DNA of 48,285 nucleotides, from the NCBI GenBank assembly GCA_016280445.1, contig JAEEGS010000019.1:1-48285 (forward strand). Direction: 5' to 3'. The notes under the pieces were generated by a model, which saw nothing but the letters and a program-made list of their open reading frames with translations, was not told where the DNA came from and searched no databases. Within the stretch, counting starts at the first letter, position 1; each line of letters begins with the position of its first letter. A program made the position numbers and the translations under genes. Positions 22,560-31,682 of this stretch are shown in pieces. The DNA comes from Bacteroidaceae bacterium (GTDB taxonomy: Bacteria; Bacteroidota; Bacteroidia; Bacteroidales; Bacteroidaceae).

Positions 22560-23585
22560 ATGTCAAGACACCTCACCTCCAACCTCACCTCTGCCTATCT
22601 TGAGGCTGCTAACCGCTTGCGCCCCAAGACCAAAAAGCGGAAGATTTTCGCATACGTGGAATCGTATGACGACATCTTCTTCTGGCGCAATGTGCTGAGT
22701 GAGTTTGAAGATGAACAAACGGCTTTTGAGGTGATGTTGCCCTCACGCACCAATCTCAACCGTGGCAAAAAGACTGCACTGATGAACCGTCTGGGCGAAT
22801 CTTTGGGAAATTGTATGATTGCCTGCGTGGATGCCGACCTCGACTACCTGCTTCAACGCCACACCCCCTCTTCCATGCGTATGCTTGACAATCCTTATGT
22901 CATACACACCTACGCCTATTCCATCGAGAGTTACCAGTGTTATGCGCCCTCTCTGCACGATGTGTGTGTGATGGCCACGTTGAACGACCGTGACATCTTT
23001 AATTTCGAAGAGTATCTGCGTCAATACTCTGAAATTATCTACGAGCTTTTTGTGTGGATGGTATGGCTTCATCGCCGTGGACGCTTCAATGAGTTTCCTC
23101 TCAACAACTTCAACAACATCATCTCCGTAGAGCAACTGAACATCCATAAACCCATTGATGCGCTTGAGCGGGTACGCCGTCAAGTGAACCGCAAACTGGC
23201 ATGGCTTCAGCAGCATGTGAAGGATGCCAAGGGAAAACTCACGCCGCTCAAGGAGGAGCTTTCAGCTCTCGGGGTGCACAAAGACAACACTTACCTTTTC
23301 ATTCAAGGTCATCACCTCATGGAGAATGTCGTGGATGCCGCTCTCACCCCTGTGTGCACCCTCTTACGACGTGAACGTGAGAAAGACATCAAACTGCTGG
23401 CAAGAGGCAACAACCAACAGATGAACAACGAACTTTCCTGCTACTCCCACAGCCAGTTCCAACCTGTCCAGATGCTTCGTCGCAACACGGCATACAAAAA
23501 GTGCGAAGTCTATCAGATGCTTCGCACTCATATTCAGAACTTCCTCCAAATTCAGAAGAAGAGACCAACTGTCGGTAACTTTTAA
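22560..23585 (+). CDS. DUF4435 protein with TOPRIM-like motifs
   Basis: A 341-residue protein resembling DUF4435. The first strand and helix, IFAYVESYDDIFFWRNVL, carries Glu34. The second motif, CMIACVDADLDYLL, provides Asp91, Asp93 and Asp95. The Glu plus DxDxD arrangement is that of TOPRIM nucleases and primases such as OLD. A long helical C-terminal region follows with a strand TYLFIQGHHLMENVV. No signal or membrane segment is present. The gene starts 4 bp after the ATPase stop, so both are surely cotranscribed. I infer a two-component ATPase-nuclease; whether it is defensive or a repair pair cannot be seen here. Confidence 0.78.
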   Translation: MSRHLTSNLTSAYLEAANRLRPKTKKRKIFAYVESYDDIFFWRNVLSEFEDEQTAFEVMLPSRTNLNRGKKTALMNRLGESLGNCMIACVDADLDYLLQRHTPSSMRMLDNPYVIHTYAYSIESYQCYAPSLHDVCVMATLNDRDIFNFEEYLRQYSEIIYELFVWMVWLHRRGRFNEFPLNNFNNIISVEQLNIHKPIDALERVRRQVNRKLAWLQQHVKDAKGKLTPLKEELSALGVHKDNTYLFIQGHHLMENVVDAALTPVCTLLRREREKDIKLLARGNNQQMNNELSCYSHSQFQPVQMLRRNTAYKKCEVYQMLRTHIQNFLQIQKKRPTVGNF

Positions 23586-23595
23586 GAAGAAGTCA

Positions 23596-25503
23596 TCAAT
23601 TATCAGGAATCTCCATGATGAAACGGGCTCCCTCCTTGTAGGATGAGTCATGCTCCAGCGTACCATTCAACAAAGTTGCCGTCTGCCGCGCGAGACTAAG
23701 GCCAAGTCCGAGGCCCTCCGTGAAACTATCGGACTTATAGAATGGTTCGAAGAGGAGCTGCAGTCCTTCTTTCGTAATACCAGGTCCTTTGTCTTCTATG
23801 GTGAAACGTAGCATATCCCCAGCCTGTTCGATATGGAGGCCTATGTATTCACCTGAACTGTACTTCTTAGCATTGCGAATCAACTCTCGCAACACACGGA
23901 ACAAGTAAAGTGGGTTGGTATGAATGCACTTGGTGTCGGGCAAGGTGGTCGTGAACTGCGGCGTAAAAGCATTTTTCGACAAATTCTGGAAGTCTTGAAT
24001 CACCTTACGAGCCAATTCATTCACATTCACCTCTTTCGTCAGATCAAGTGCTGGTCGATCCTCCATCCAAGACGAATCAAAAATCATGTGCGCCATTCGC
24101 CGCATGGTCACCGTATGCTCCTTGATCACATCGGTTTGAGTTTTGACATCCTCGTCGGTTAATGTGTCCCGACTATCACGCAACACCTGCATGAACCCAC
24201 CAATGATATTCAGTGGTGTACGCAATTGAAGCGACACATTTTGAAGGAAATTCGTCTTGCGAAGCACTGCCGCCTGTGCCTGTTTGTTCACCTCTTCAAG
24301 TTGTTGGTTACGTTCCTCCGTGGCGGCATTCATCTGCCGTATATCATTGATATTTCTATCAATAGCCCTTTGTATATAAAAGAAATTATTTTGCAGATGC
24401 CCCACCACATCAATACGTTTGCTAGGAGGCAAATGCTCGTCAATATGTCCGTTTGCAATATATTGTGCCTGCTTTGCCAACAAGTTGAGCGGCTTGATGA
24501 AATGGGCAACACCCTTCCAGCAGACAAGCAGCAAGAAGAGAAGACCGCCAATCATCAATGGAAAAACAATGTGGCCCAAACGGTTATATTGTATGAAGAT
24601 GTCATCCTCTGGCACAACCAGTCCTACGCTCCAGCTCGAACCAGGAACAGGGCGATAGAAAACGAGGACGTTCTGCTTGTCGAGTTTGATTGCCACATGA
24701 CCCGTTTTCCCATCAATCATATCGTGTCCCAACTGAATGAGGTCATCACGTTGTTCCCCTTCAAATACCGAGAAGATGCTCTGCTTCACCAGTTTCATCT
24801 TATCGGGATGCACAAAGTAGTTGCCCTGTGAACCAAGCAGCACGCCATAGGAATGTTCATAAGGTTTCTGGCCATCAATGATATCGGAAAGTTGCGGAGC
24901 AGCGATGTCGGTAGCAATAACACCAATAAAATCGCCGTTAGCATTGCGTAGAGGCCTACAGTATGAAGCAATCATTGAATATGCTGACAGAGTGCCTTCG
25001 TTGAAGTCGTTGTATGGATCCACCCACACCGCTTCGTCCCTTTCTTTCGCTGTTTTGTACCATACTTTCTCATAATAATCATAATCACCTTCTATGACGG
25101 TCTCTATCCTGTCCGTTTCTCTCAGCGAGTAGGCAGAGAAGCGCCTTCCACCATGTGTGAAGACATCCGGTTCCATCGTGATGGAACAGCCGTTGATAAG
25201 CGGATTCAGTGCCACCACACGATGCGTGTAGTTCAGCAACGAATCGGCCTGCAGATTTTCCTCTGCCAGCCATGCCGTATTGTTCGTGGCAGTTTCAGCC
25301 TCGTCCAGACACTTTTTCACCCTCTGAACCGTATTGTCGAGCGCACGTTCAGCACGCTCTATCGCCTCCGCTTTCACCAACAAACGCGAACGGAAGAAGA
25401 GGAAGCCCAGACTGACGACAAAGACTGCCACCACAAAGAGCAGAATTCCCACGCTGATTTTCATCGACAGCGAATTCTTGATAGATGGTATTTTAACCTT
25501 CAT
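23596..25503 (-). CDS. Cache-HAMP sensor kinase with Leu in place of the catalytic His
   Basis: A 635-residue protein: membrane helix (about 17-37), periplasmic dCache-like domain (about 40-300), second membrane helix (about 312-332), HAMP (about 335-390), coiled coil, then DHp and ATPase domains. The H box reads NFLQNVSLQLRTPLNIIGGF: Leu425 stands where the phospho-accepting His should be, and Gln426 replaces the usual Glu. The codon CTT (24229-24231) is one base from CAT. The ATPase domain looks intact (RELIRNAKKY, EDKGPGI, GLGLGLSLA). It may act as an allosteric or heterodimeric partner rather than a normal autokinase. It overlaps the upstream gene by ATGA. Confidence 0.85.
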   Translation of the reverse strand: MKVKIPSIKNSLSMKISVGILLFVVAVFVVSLGFLFFRSRLLVKAEAIERAERALDNTVQRVKKCLDEAETATNNTAWLAEENLQADSLLNYTHRVVALNPLINGCSITMEPDVFTHGGRRFSAYSLRETDRIETVIEGDYDYYEKVWYKTAKERDEAVWVDPYNDFNEGTLSAYSMIASYCRPLRNANGDFIGVIATDIAAPQLSDIIDGQKPYEHSYGVLLGSQGNYFVHPDKMKLVKQSIFSVFEGEQRDDLIQLGHDMIDGKTGHVAIKLDKQNVLVFYRPVPGSSWSVGLVVPEDDIFIQYNRLGHIVFPLMIGGLLFLLLVCWKGVAHFIKPLNLLAKQAQYIANGHIDEHLPPSKRIDVVGHLQNNFFYIQRAIDRNINDIRQMNAATEERNQQLEEVNKQAQAAVLRKTNFLQNVSLQLRTPLNIIGGFMQVLRDSRDTLTDEDVKTQTDVIKEHTVTMRRMAHMIFDSSWMEDRPALDLTKEVNVNELARKVIQDFQNLSKNAFTPQFTTTLPDTKCIHTNPLYLFRVLRELIRNAKKYSSGEYIGLHIEQAGDMLRFTIEDKGPGITKEGLQLLFEPFYKSDSFTEGLGLGLSLARQTATLLNGTLEHDSSYKEGARFIMEIPDN

Positions 25504-26963
25504 GACTTCTTCTCTGGAGATTTAAGCAACTGGTCAAGCAGCGTTGTGATAATCTTTATCTGATCCATCACCTGGTCTGTCAGCGGTTGGATGGTCTTTT
25601 TATCCATTCTTGGATTCTTCTGGATCATGGCAACCACTCCGTCAATAATGACGACAGGTGGAATCATCTTGTCAGCAATGCGATGCACAAGGCCAGTTTT
25701 CATTCGGTCAACCTCTTGTATTTGTACATTGGCCTCACGCAGTTCCTCATTATGTTTCCTCAACTCGTCCGATGCCTTGTGCACTTCCTCCCTGTTCTGT
25801 GCCAGCGACCGCCGCATCACACGGAAACTTTCTTGCAGATGGCCTATCTCATCCTTCCTGTCCGTGGGAGGTATAGGCTCCGAAAAGTCGCCTCTTGCAA
25901 TGCGCTGTGCCAATTTCGCCAACATGTTCAGCGGTTGCAATTGATGTGTTACAAACAGCAAGCAGAAAGCAAGTATCAGTAATAGTCCCACCATCGTGAT
26001 GACTATCATGTAAGCCTTCAGACGGTCATTCCCGGCAAGGATGTCACTCTCCGGGCACACGATACAGGCACTCCAGTGCCCTTTGTTCATTCCTTCAAAC
26101 AGCACATAACAATCCTCCCCGTTCAGTGTCACGGAACTACATCCCGTCTTGCCTGCCAACATCGCATCCACCAGATCCTTCACACGTTTGTCGGACGATT
26201 CCTTCACGACATCGTGCACCAGTTTATGATAAAGTCTCGTACTGTCGGGGTGAACCAGATAAGTGCCCTGCACTCCCAGCATGGCACAATAAGAATTGGG
26301 GAATGGCTTCGTGCTGAGTACTCGATTCGACATCTCTGCCACCGAGATGTCGGCAGCAAACACACCCACAGGCCGTCCTGTTTTGTCATGGATAGGCGTG
26401 GAACAAGTCACCACCGACGAGAGCAGCGTATCATTCGGTGCATGAGGTCTCACCCAGCACATCGTGTTTTCCCTGATGGGAACAAAATACCAAGTCACAG
26501 CAACGTACGGCACTGTCCCATACACGTTCGGTTCCAGCACTGTCGGGTCTTTCGTCATGAGGATTTCACCTTCGTCACGATACGCGTACGTCATGAAAAA
26601 TTCATCTTCCCCCTTATAATAATTGGGTTCAAATGCAATTTCACACCCTATCACGTTCGGGTTATCTTTCAGAAACTGCAAACAATAATTCGCCATCTTG
26701 TCAGGTTCGTCAACATGGTGCTCCACATTCCAGCACATGTTGATTGAGGCGACCTCCACCTCGTGCATCACATTGTCAATATACAGCACCGTGCCATCCA
26801 GCATCTGCCTCGCCTTCTCCAGCGATTCTTTCTCCACAGCCTGATGAGAGTATCGGAACATCACCGACAATGCAGCCACGAATAGCAGCGCCACCCCTAG
26901 CAACACCCACGCTCCCATTCTCACCGGGAGGCGTTTGCGGACATATCTATGGACACGATTCAA
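25500..26963 (-). CDS. Cache-HAMP sensor with a DHp-like end and no ATPase domain
   Basis: A sister of the next gene: membrane helix, dCache-like domain with similar signature strands (CEIAFEPNYYKG, SYCAMLGVQGTYLVHPD), second membrane helix, HAMP and coiled coil. It then ends in a DHp-like helix pair (DRMKTGLVHRIADKMIPPVV) and stops, with no ATPase domain. Aligned by eye with its neighbour, Asp (codon 25671-25673) occupies the phospho-acceptor position. The start is uncertain: the open frame reaches 27035, but its TTG there lies in the -7 box. A TTG at 26963 gives a basic N-terminus before the membrane helix; the first ATG is at 26918. It ends by ATGA overlap with the following kinase-like gene. 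Confidence 0.78.
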   Translation of the reverse strand: MNRVHRYVRKRLPVRMGAWVLLGVALLFVAALSVMFRYSHQAVEKESLEKARQMLDGTVLYIDNVMHEVEVASINMCWNVEHHVDEPDKMANYCLQFLKDNPNVIGCEIAFEPNYYKGEDEFFMTYAYRDEGEILMTKDPTVLEPNVYGTVPYVAVTWYFVPIRENTMCWVRPHAPNDTLLSSVVTCSTPIHDKTGRPVGVFAADISVAEMSNRVLSTKPFPNSYCAMLGVQGTYLVHPDSTRLYHKLVHDVVKESSDKRVKDLVDAMLAGKTGCSSVTLNGEDCYVLFEGMNKGHWSACIVCPESDILAGNDRLKAYMIVITMVGLLLILAFCLLFVTHQLQPLNMLAKLAQRIARGDFSEPIPPTDRKDEIGHLQESFRVMRRSLAQNREEVHKASDELRKHNEELREANVQIQEVDRMKTGLVHRIADKMIPPVVIIDGVVAMIQKNPRMDKKTIQPLTDQVMDQIKIITTLLDQLLKSPEKKS

Positions 26964-27031
26964 GACACAAAGTTTCTTTTTCGGGGCAAGACACCTTGCG
27001 GCCGCCCCATGTTCATGGACAAGATTACGGG

Positions 27032-27063
27032 GCAAAGATACCTATTTTTTTCTTTCCTCCAAA
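27032..27063 (-). promoter_or_regulatory. Bacteroidetes-type promoter for the two sensor genes
   Basis: On the minus strand, TTTG (27060-27063) and TATCTTTGC (27032-27040) with a 19-bp spacer, matching consensus at both boxes. Transcription would begin near 27025. It lies right after the GH51 terminator. Confidence 0.72.
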
Positions 27064-27074
27064 CATATTTCAAT

Positions 27075-27131
27075 AAAAAAAGCAACAAATCTCTCCAAGA
27101 TGCCAAATTTAGAGAGATTTGTTGCTTTTTT
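27075..27131 (-). terminator. Strong intrinsic terminator of the GH51 gene
   Basis: A 19-bp perfect stem (27076-27094 with 27113-27131), AGAGATTTGTTGC in the core, with an 18-base loop. On the minus strand it is followed by a T-run. It begins 15 bases after the GH51 stop and separates that gene from the sensor promoter. The structure is nearly symmetrical, so it could also act on the plus strand. Confidence 0.85.
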
Positions 27132-27146
27132 ATTACAACCCTTCCG

Positions 27147-29144
27147 TTACTTCACTTTCAGCCTGATAACATTCGCCGAATAAGGTGCCACAGAAAGTTT
27201 CATTTTCTTGCTTACCTTGATTTCCTTGTCGAAAGGAGCGACAGGCTGAGCGTCGAAGTTATTCTCCACATCAAGTGAGGAACCACTGATGGTAGTCATC
27301 ATCGCCTTGCTTGGGAAACCCTTGAACTTGCTGAGATCAATCGTAGCCTCCTTCGCTTCGGCTGCAGCATTGATGAGTTTGATGTACAGTTCACCCTTCT
27401 CAGTGTTGAGCACAGCTGAAGTACCTTGGAACTTGTCACCACCCTCGAAGGTTGCCACGTCACCATAGTAGTAGTCGCCAGCCGTGGTACCGAACATCTG
27501 CTGCACGTAGTAGCTGCAGGTGAGGATGACACGCTCGTTGTCGAAGTAGATGAGGTCAGGGTTCCAGCTCTCATGCTGCTTCTTGCAGAACAGCGGTGCG
27601 TAGCTCGTCATGGTCACCACATCGCCATTACGCTCAATGCCCAACAGATAGAGACCCTCATAGAGCGCATCAGCCAGTTTCTTATCCTTGGCAGCATACT
27701 CACCCAGATACACCTTCGTCTTGCGGTCGCGTGGGTAGTTGTCATAGTTCTGCTGATTGTTCAGGAAGTAGTCGCGAGGCTCGTAGTAGTGCTCATCCAG
27801 CACGTCCACACCTGTCTCCTCTGCAATTCTCCAACCATTGTCGAAGTCGGGATTGCCCTTGTGAGAGCCAGGACCGGCAGTACCAACGATGACGATGTTG
27901 GGATACTTTGCGCGCACTCTCTCATAAATATACTTGAAACGCTCCTCAAACTCTTTAGTAATCTTCTCCTCGTTACCGAGACCCAGATACTTCAAGTTGA
28001 AAGGCTTTGGGTGACCCTGCTCGGCACGCTTCTTACCCCATGTGGTGTTCACGTCGCCGTTCGCCCACTCGATGAGGTCAAGTGCTTCGTTCACCCATTC
28101 GTCCATCTCGCTCATTGGTACCACATCCTGAGCCTGCGTCTTCATGCTCCAACCACCGTTGGTGCCCTGACAGCTCACACCACAAGGCAGGATAGGCAGT
28201 GGCTCCATGCCGAGGTCTTCGCAGAACTGGAAATACTCATAGTAGCCCAGACCCATTGACTGGTGATAGCCCCATGTGTTCTTCAAGCCACGACGGTGCT
28301 CCCTCGGACCAATCGTTGTCTTCCAACGATACGTGTTCCAGAAACCGTCGCCGCCACCATGCACCACGCATCCACCGGGGAAACGCATAAACTTAGGCTG
28401 CAAGCCTTCCAGGGCCTCTGCCAAGTCCTTACGGAGACCATGACCCTTGTAGGTGTCTTGTGGCATCAGCGACACCATATCCACATCCAAGTCACCCGTG
28501 TTCAGCACCAAGATTTGCAGAATCGCGTTCGTGCAGTCTTCAGAAGGAGTAAGCACAGCCTCATACTTCTTCCACGTCTCGCCACTCACGTCCAGCGTAG
28601 CCTCAGCCAGCAGTTTCGGGTCTTTGCCCCAGCCTTGCGGCACACCCAGCACCACACGCACCTGCTTGGCATCGCCAAAGTTGCGGAAGAACACCGAGAA
28701 GTCATACTTCGCCCCAGCCTTCACGCTGATGCCGTCGAAGCCACCATTCTCCAGTCCGAAACCCTTCCAGCCTGCATAATCATAAAACTCCTTTACACGT
28801 TCCGTGTGCAGACGCATGTAAGTGAGGTTGTACGGATGAATGGGGCTGTCCTTCCTGATCTCCAGCGTTCCGAGCGAGTGTCCAGGTCGAATCTGCTTCC
28901 ATGATGTGCCAGGTCCCCAGCCATCACGCTCAGCAGGACTGTACTCGAACGAGCCGTTCTCAATCAACTCAGCGTACAGACCACCATCGGCCGAGTAACT
29001 GATATCCTCGAAGAAGATGCCAATGAGTTCCTTACTGATTTGTTTACCACCTGCAGGAGCCTTCACTTTCTGCGCCATCGTGCCCAGAGGTGCTCCCATC
29101 AAGACTGCAAGCATTGTCGCCTGCGCCATTTTTCTTATTTCCAT
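27147..29144 (-). CDS. Secreted GH51 alpha-L-arabinofuranosidase
   Basis: A 665-residue enzyme with a signal peptide (cleavage near residue 25). After ISKELIGIFFEDISYSADGG, a family GH51 opening, comes a CBM4-like beta-sandwich (about 95-225) and then the TIM barrel. The acid/base is Glu392 in LGLGNEE and the nucleophile is Glu482 in VYLGEYAA. MRFPGGCVVHG and the C-terminal beta-domain (KMKLSVAPYSANVIRLKV) are also typical. It would remove arabinofuranosyl side chains from arabinan or arabinoxylan in the periplasm. The frame is open upstream to 29357, but the -7 box at 29213-29221 and the signal peptide support the ATG at 29144. Confidence 0.92.
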   Translation of the reverse strand: MEIRKMAQATMLAVLMGAPLGTMAQKVKAPAGGKQISKELIGIFFEDISYSADGGLYAELIENGSFEYSPAERDGWGPGTSWKQIRPGHSLGTLEIRKDSPIHPYNLTYMRLHTERVKEFYDYAGWKGFGLENGGFDGISVKAGAKYDFSVFFRNFGDAKQVRVVLGVPQGWGKDPKLLAEATLDVSGETWKKYEAVLTPSEDCTNAILQILVLNTGDLDVDMVSLMPQDTYKGHGLRKDLAEALEGLQPKFMRFPGGCVVHGGGDGFWNTYRWKTTIGPREHRRGLKNTWGYHQSMGLGYYEYFQFCEDLGMEPLPILPCGVSCQGTNGGWSMKTQAQDVVPMSEMDEWVNEALDLIEWANGDVNTTWGKKRAEQGHPKPFNLKYLGLGNEEKITKEFEERFKYIYERVRAKYPNIVIVGTAGPGSHKGNPDFDNGWRIAEETGVDVLDEHYYEPRDYFLNNQQNYDNYPRDRKTKVYLGEYAAKDKKLADALYEGLYLLGIERNGDVVTMTSYAPLFCKKQHESWNPDLIYFDNERVILTCSYYVQQMFGTTAGDYYYGDVATFEGGDKFQGTSAVLNTEKGELYIKLINAAAEAKEATIDLSKFKGFPSKAMMTTISGSSLDVENNFDAQPVAPFDKEIKVSKKMKLSVAPYSANVIRLKVK

Positions 29145-29212
29145 ATTACAATTGGTTTTGAGGTTTTCACTTGAATAAAGTTTCAACTTTAACCTATCAA
29201 CTTTATTTGGGG

Positions 29213-29221
29213 GCAAAGGTA
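29213..29221 (-). promoter_or_regulatory. -7 box for the GH51 gene
   Basis: TACCTTTGC on the minus strand, about 70 bases upstream of the ATG at 29144. The -33 region is A/T-rich without a clear TTTG. Confidence 0.5.
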
Positions 29222-29266
29222 CGAAAAAAAATCCTAATTCATCATTCCTCATTCCTCTTTTTTTCT

Positions 29267-29275
29267 TACCTTTGT
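29267..29275 (+). promoter_or_regulatory. -7 box for the acyltransferase gene
   Basis: TACCTTTGT, 22 bases before the ATG at 29298. An in-frame TTG inside this box (29274) is therefore not the translation start. Confidence 0.5.
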
Positions 29276-29297
29276 GGCAAAAATAGGCAGAGAAAGC

Positions 29298-30338
29298 ATG
29301 AACAAGCGTGGCAACACACAGCATTATTGGGGTCTCAGCGATGACATCATCCAACAAGTGAGGAAAGACAATTGCTTTGACTTCCTGCGTTATTTTTTTT
29401 CCATTTCATTGATCATCGCTCATTTCTGCACCATCACAGTCCCCCCACACCAGTGGTTCATCACCGGCGGCATGAGTGTAAGGGCATTTTTCACCATGGC
29501 GGGTTTTCTGGTCACCTACAGTTTCTTGCGCAGGGGTGGAGACCTACGTTCCTACACACGCCAACGATTCTGCAGGATTGTCCCTGCCTACATCGCATGC
29601 ATCATTTTTTGTTTTCTGGTGGGATGGGGCATCACCACCATGACCACCAGTGCTTTCTTCGCCTCGCCTCAAACGTGGAAGTATCTTCTTTCCAACATGG
29701 CGATGCTCAACTGGCTGGAACCAGAACTGCCACATACCTTTCAGACACACTCTGTGCCCGTGATGAATGCCTCGTTGTGGACGATGAAGCAAGAAGTGAT
29801 CTTCTACTTTCTTGTGCCAATACTGCTGTGGTGCATGAGGAAGGACGCAGCTCGCAAACTGCTGTGCCTGTTCTTCTTGACAGGATGTGTCGTGCTCTAC
29901 AACTTCGTGAATGTCCAGACACAATACTTCATGTATTTCCTGTCGGGGCAAATATTGCTGCTTCATTTCGATGTGTTTTCCAAATGGGTAAAGACACTGC
30001 TGCCCATCGCCATCCTTCTTCACATTCCCCTCTACACGGCACACGCGCTACCCTACATCACTCCGCTGTGCCATGCCCTCCAACCTATTTGTTTTCCAAT
30101 AGCCTTAATAGGATTAGCCTACATCATGAAACCTCTCAACGTATTCCGCAAGCTCCCCAACATCACCTACGGGCTCTATCTGTATCATTTCCCTGTCATA
30201 CAGGTGCTGATACACTACGGAATAGTTGACTACAGTATTGGAATCAGCCTATTGTTGGCCTTTCTGATAACAGGAATACTGGCAACACTCTCATGGTTTC
30301 TGATAGAAAAGCCACTAACAAGAACAAGCAACAGTTAG
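29298..30338 (+). CDS. Acyltransferase family 3 membrane protein
   Basis: A 346-residue polytopic membrane protein of the acyltransferase-3 (OafA/NodX/YrhL) family. It has FDFLRYFFSISLIIAHF near the N-terminus, with a His in the first membrane segment (the usual catalytic His position), then GGMSVRAFFTMAGFLVTYSF, the RQRFCRIVPAYIAC motif, SLWTMKQEVIFYFLVP and the C-terminal YGLYLYHFPVIQVLI. About ten hydrophobic segments are visible. Such enzymes O-acylate surface sugars or lipids using cytosolic acyl donors. No polysaccharide locus is adjacent, so the substrate is unknown. Confidence 0.85.
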   Translation: MNKRGNTQHYWGLSDDIIQQVRKDNCFDFLRYFFSISLIIAHFCTITVPPHQWFITGGMSVRAFFTMAGFLVTYSFLRRGGDLRSYTRQRFCRIVPAYIACIIFCFLVGWGITTMTTSAFFASPQTWKYLLSNMAMLNWLEPELPHTFQTHSVPVMNASLWTMKQEVIFYFLVPILLWCMRKDAARKLLCLFFLTGCVVLYNFVNVQTQYFMYFLSGQILLLHFDVFSKWVKTLLPIAILLHIPLYTAHALPYITPLCHALQPICFPIALIGLAYIMKPLNVFRKLPNITYGLYLYHFPVIQVLIHYGIVDYSIGISLLLAFLITGILATLSWFLIEKPLTRTSNS

Positions 30339-30435
30339 TTGGTCATCGACATCCAAATTGTTAAAAATGAATCAAAAAACGAATGAAAAACACGAAAACA
30401 CGCTTCATTTTACCCTACAAATCATTTTTTTGCAC

Positions 30436-30443
30436 TACATTTG
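30436..30443 (+). promoter_or_regulatory. -7 box for the DUF4859-like gene
   Basis: TACATTTG, 32 bases before the ATG at 30476. No clear -33 box is seen. Confidence 0.5.
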
Positions 30444-30475
30444 TACCCAAAACCGTAAACAAAAACCATTAGCAC

Positions 30476-31666
30476 ATGAAAAAAACTCTACTCATCCTTC
30501 TCACCCTCCTTGTAGGGCTGGGAGCACAAGCCAAAGACTGGAAGTGGGGCACCGCTGAATGGAACATTGCCGATGGCACCACATTCACCAGCATTGAAGA
30601 CTTCAAAGACAAGGGAGGTGTGACCCTCACGTTCACCAACCCCAATAAAGTCACCCTCACCTACCTCCATGTGTTGGTGGTCAACTACAACATCTATGTA
30701 GACGATGCCACCGAGCCCATCGAATGGAGTTCTTCCGCCCAGCAAGGTACAGAGGTTCAGATGGATTACAGATTTGTCGAAGGGCACACCTATCGACTCG
30801 AAACGACTGAGGAGAGATTGTGCAAAGCTGACATCGCCACCTACAGCACCGACACGCTGAGCACTGCCCATAAAGTCTACACCATCTCTTTCACCATCCA
30901 AGGTCCTGAGCAGGTGAAGAACATCGATGTGGAGGGCACAATGGCACTCACCATCGTCGACCAAAACTACTACGAGACCTTCTCCCCCATTGACACAAAA
31001 TCCATCTGCGAGGCATTAGGCATCAGCAACATCAACGAGGCCACCCTCTATGCACTCAACCCCAACGGTTCCTACTGCGAAGAAGAATGGTTCGGACCCG
31101 GCTACTTCGATGGATGGCGTGATGCTGATGGCGAATTCACCTTATGGAGCGGTGGCTACAACAGATATGACGGCCACAACGCCTACCCTGCTGTCTACTG
31201 CATCAAAATCAACGCCACTCGCGACACCATCTTCTATTATTTCTACGACTACTGGAAGGAATACAAGGAGGATGACCCAGGTGAAATACCTGGTACGGGT
31301 GCAGGTGCCAAACGTCGTGCTCCTGCCACTTCCTACAACAGCATCGTCTGGGATTGGGACAACGGGGATGGTTCCTTCACCAAATACACACGCAACTATC
31401 GTTGTGATGAGGGCACGGACTACAAGGGTGGATTCATCTTCATCGCCAACAAGAAATCAGCTGTGGTCAACGCCACCCTTCACTTCGTCAGTCAAGAAGC
31501 ATTTGAGGAATACTACATTGCCACAGACGTGAAGACCGTACCTGCCGCCACGAAGCAAGAAGAAGACGGCATCTACAGCATCAACGGCACACGTCTTCCT
31601 GCCCTTCAGAAGGGCTTCAACATCGTCCGTAAAGCTGGCGAAGTGAAAAAAGTGTTTGTGAAATAA
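30476..31666 (+). CDS. Secreted DUF4859-like protein with a C-terminal sorting-like tail
   Basis: A 396-residue exported protein with signal MKKTLLILLTLLVGLGAQA. The N-terminal half is beta-rich (GGVTLTFTNPNKVTLTYLHV). A segment beginning SICEALGISNINEATLYALN, followed by an aromatic-rich region (WFGPGYFDGWRDADGEFTLW), resembles DUF4859. The C-terminus GIYSINGTRLPALQKGFNIV then a basic end resembles the short C-terminal domains of many Prevotella secreted proteins, similar to type IX secretion signals. Function is unknown; carbohydrate binding or surface display is possible. A strong terminator follows at 31725. Confidence 0.7.
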   Translation: MKKTLLILLTLLVGLGAQAKDWKWGTAEWNIADGTTFTSIEDFKDKGGVTLTFTNPNKVTLTYLHVLVVNYNIYVDDATEPIEWSSSAQQGTEVQMDYRFVEGHTYRLETTEERLCKADIATYSTDTLSTAHKVYTISFTIQGPEQVKNIDVEGTMALTIVDQNYYETFSPIDTKSICEALGISNINEATLYALNPNGSYCEEEWFGPGYFDGWRDADGEFTLWSGGYNRYDGHNAYPAVYCIKINATRDTIFYYFYDYWKEYKEDDPGEIPGTGAGAKRRAPATSYNSIVWDWDNGDGSFTKYTRNYRCDEGTDYKGGFIFIANKKSAVVNATLHFVSQEAFEEYYIATDVKTVPAATKQEEDGIYSINGTRLPALQKGFNIVRKAGEVKKVFVK

Positions 31667-31682
31667 CCTCCCTATCGGCAAC

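Noticed and set aside
23596..25503. Calling the second sensor gene a pseudogene because the catalytic His is lost
   Set aside because: The frame is intact over 635 residues with a good ATPase domain, and its partner has also lost the His, so specialised function is as likely as decay.
27004..27035. Upstream TTG start at 27035 for the first sensor gene
   Set aside because: The TTG is part of the -7 box TATCTTTGC of a good promoter, so it is not in the transcript.
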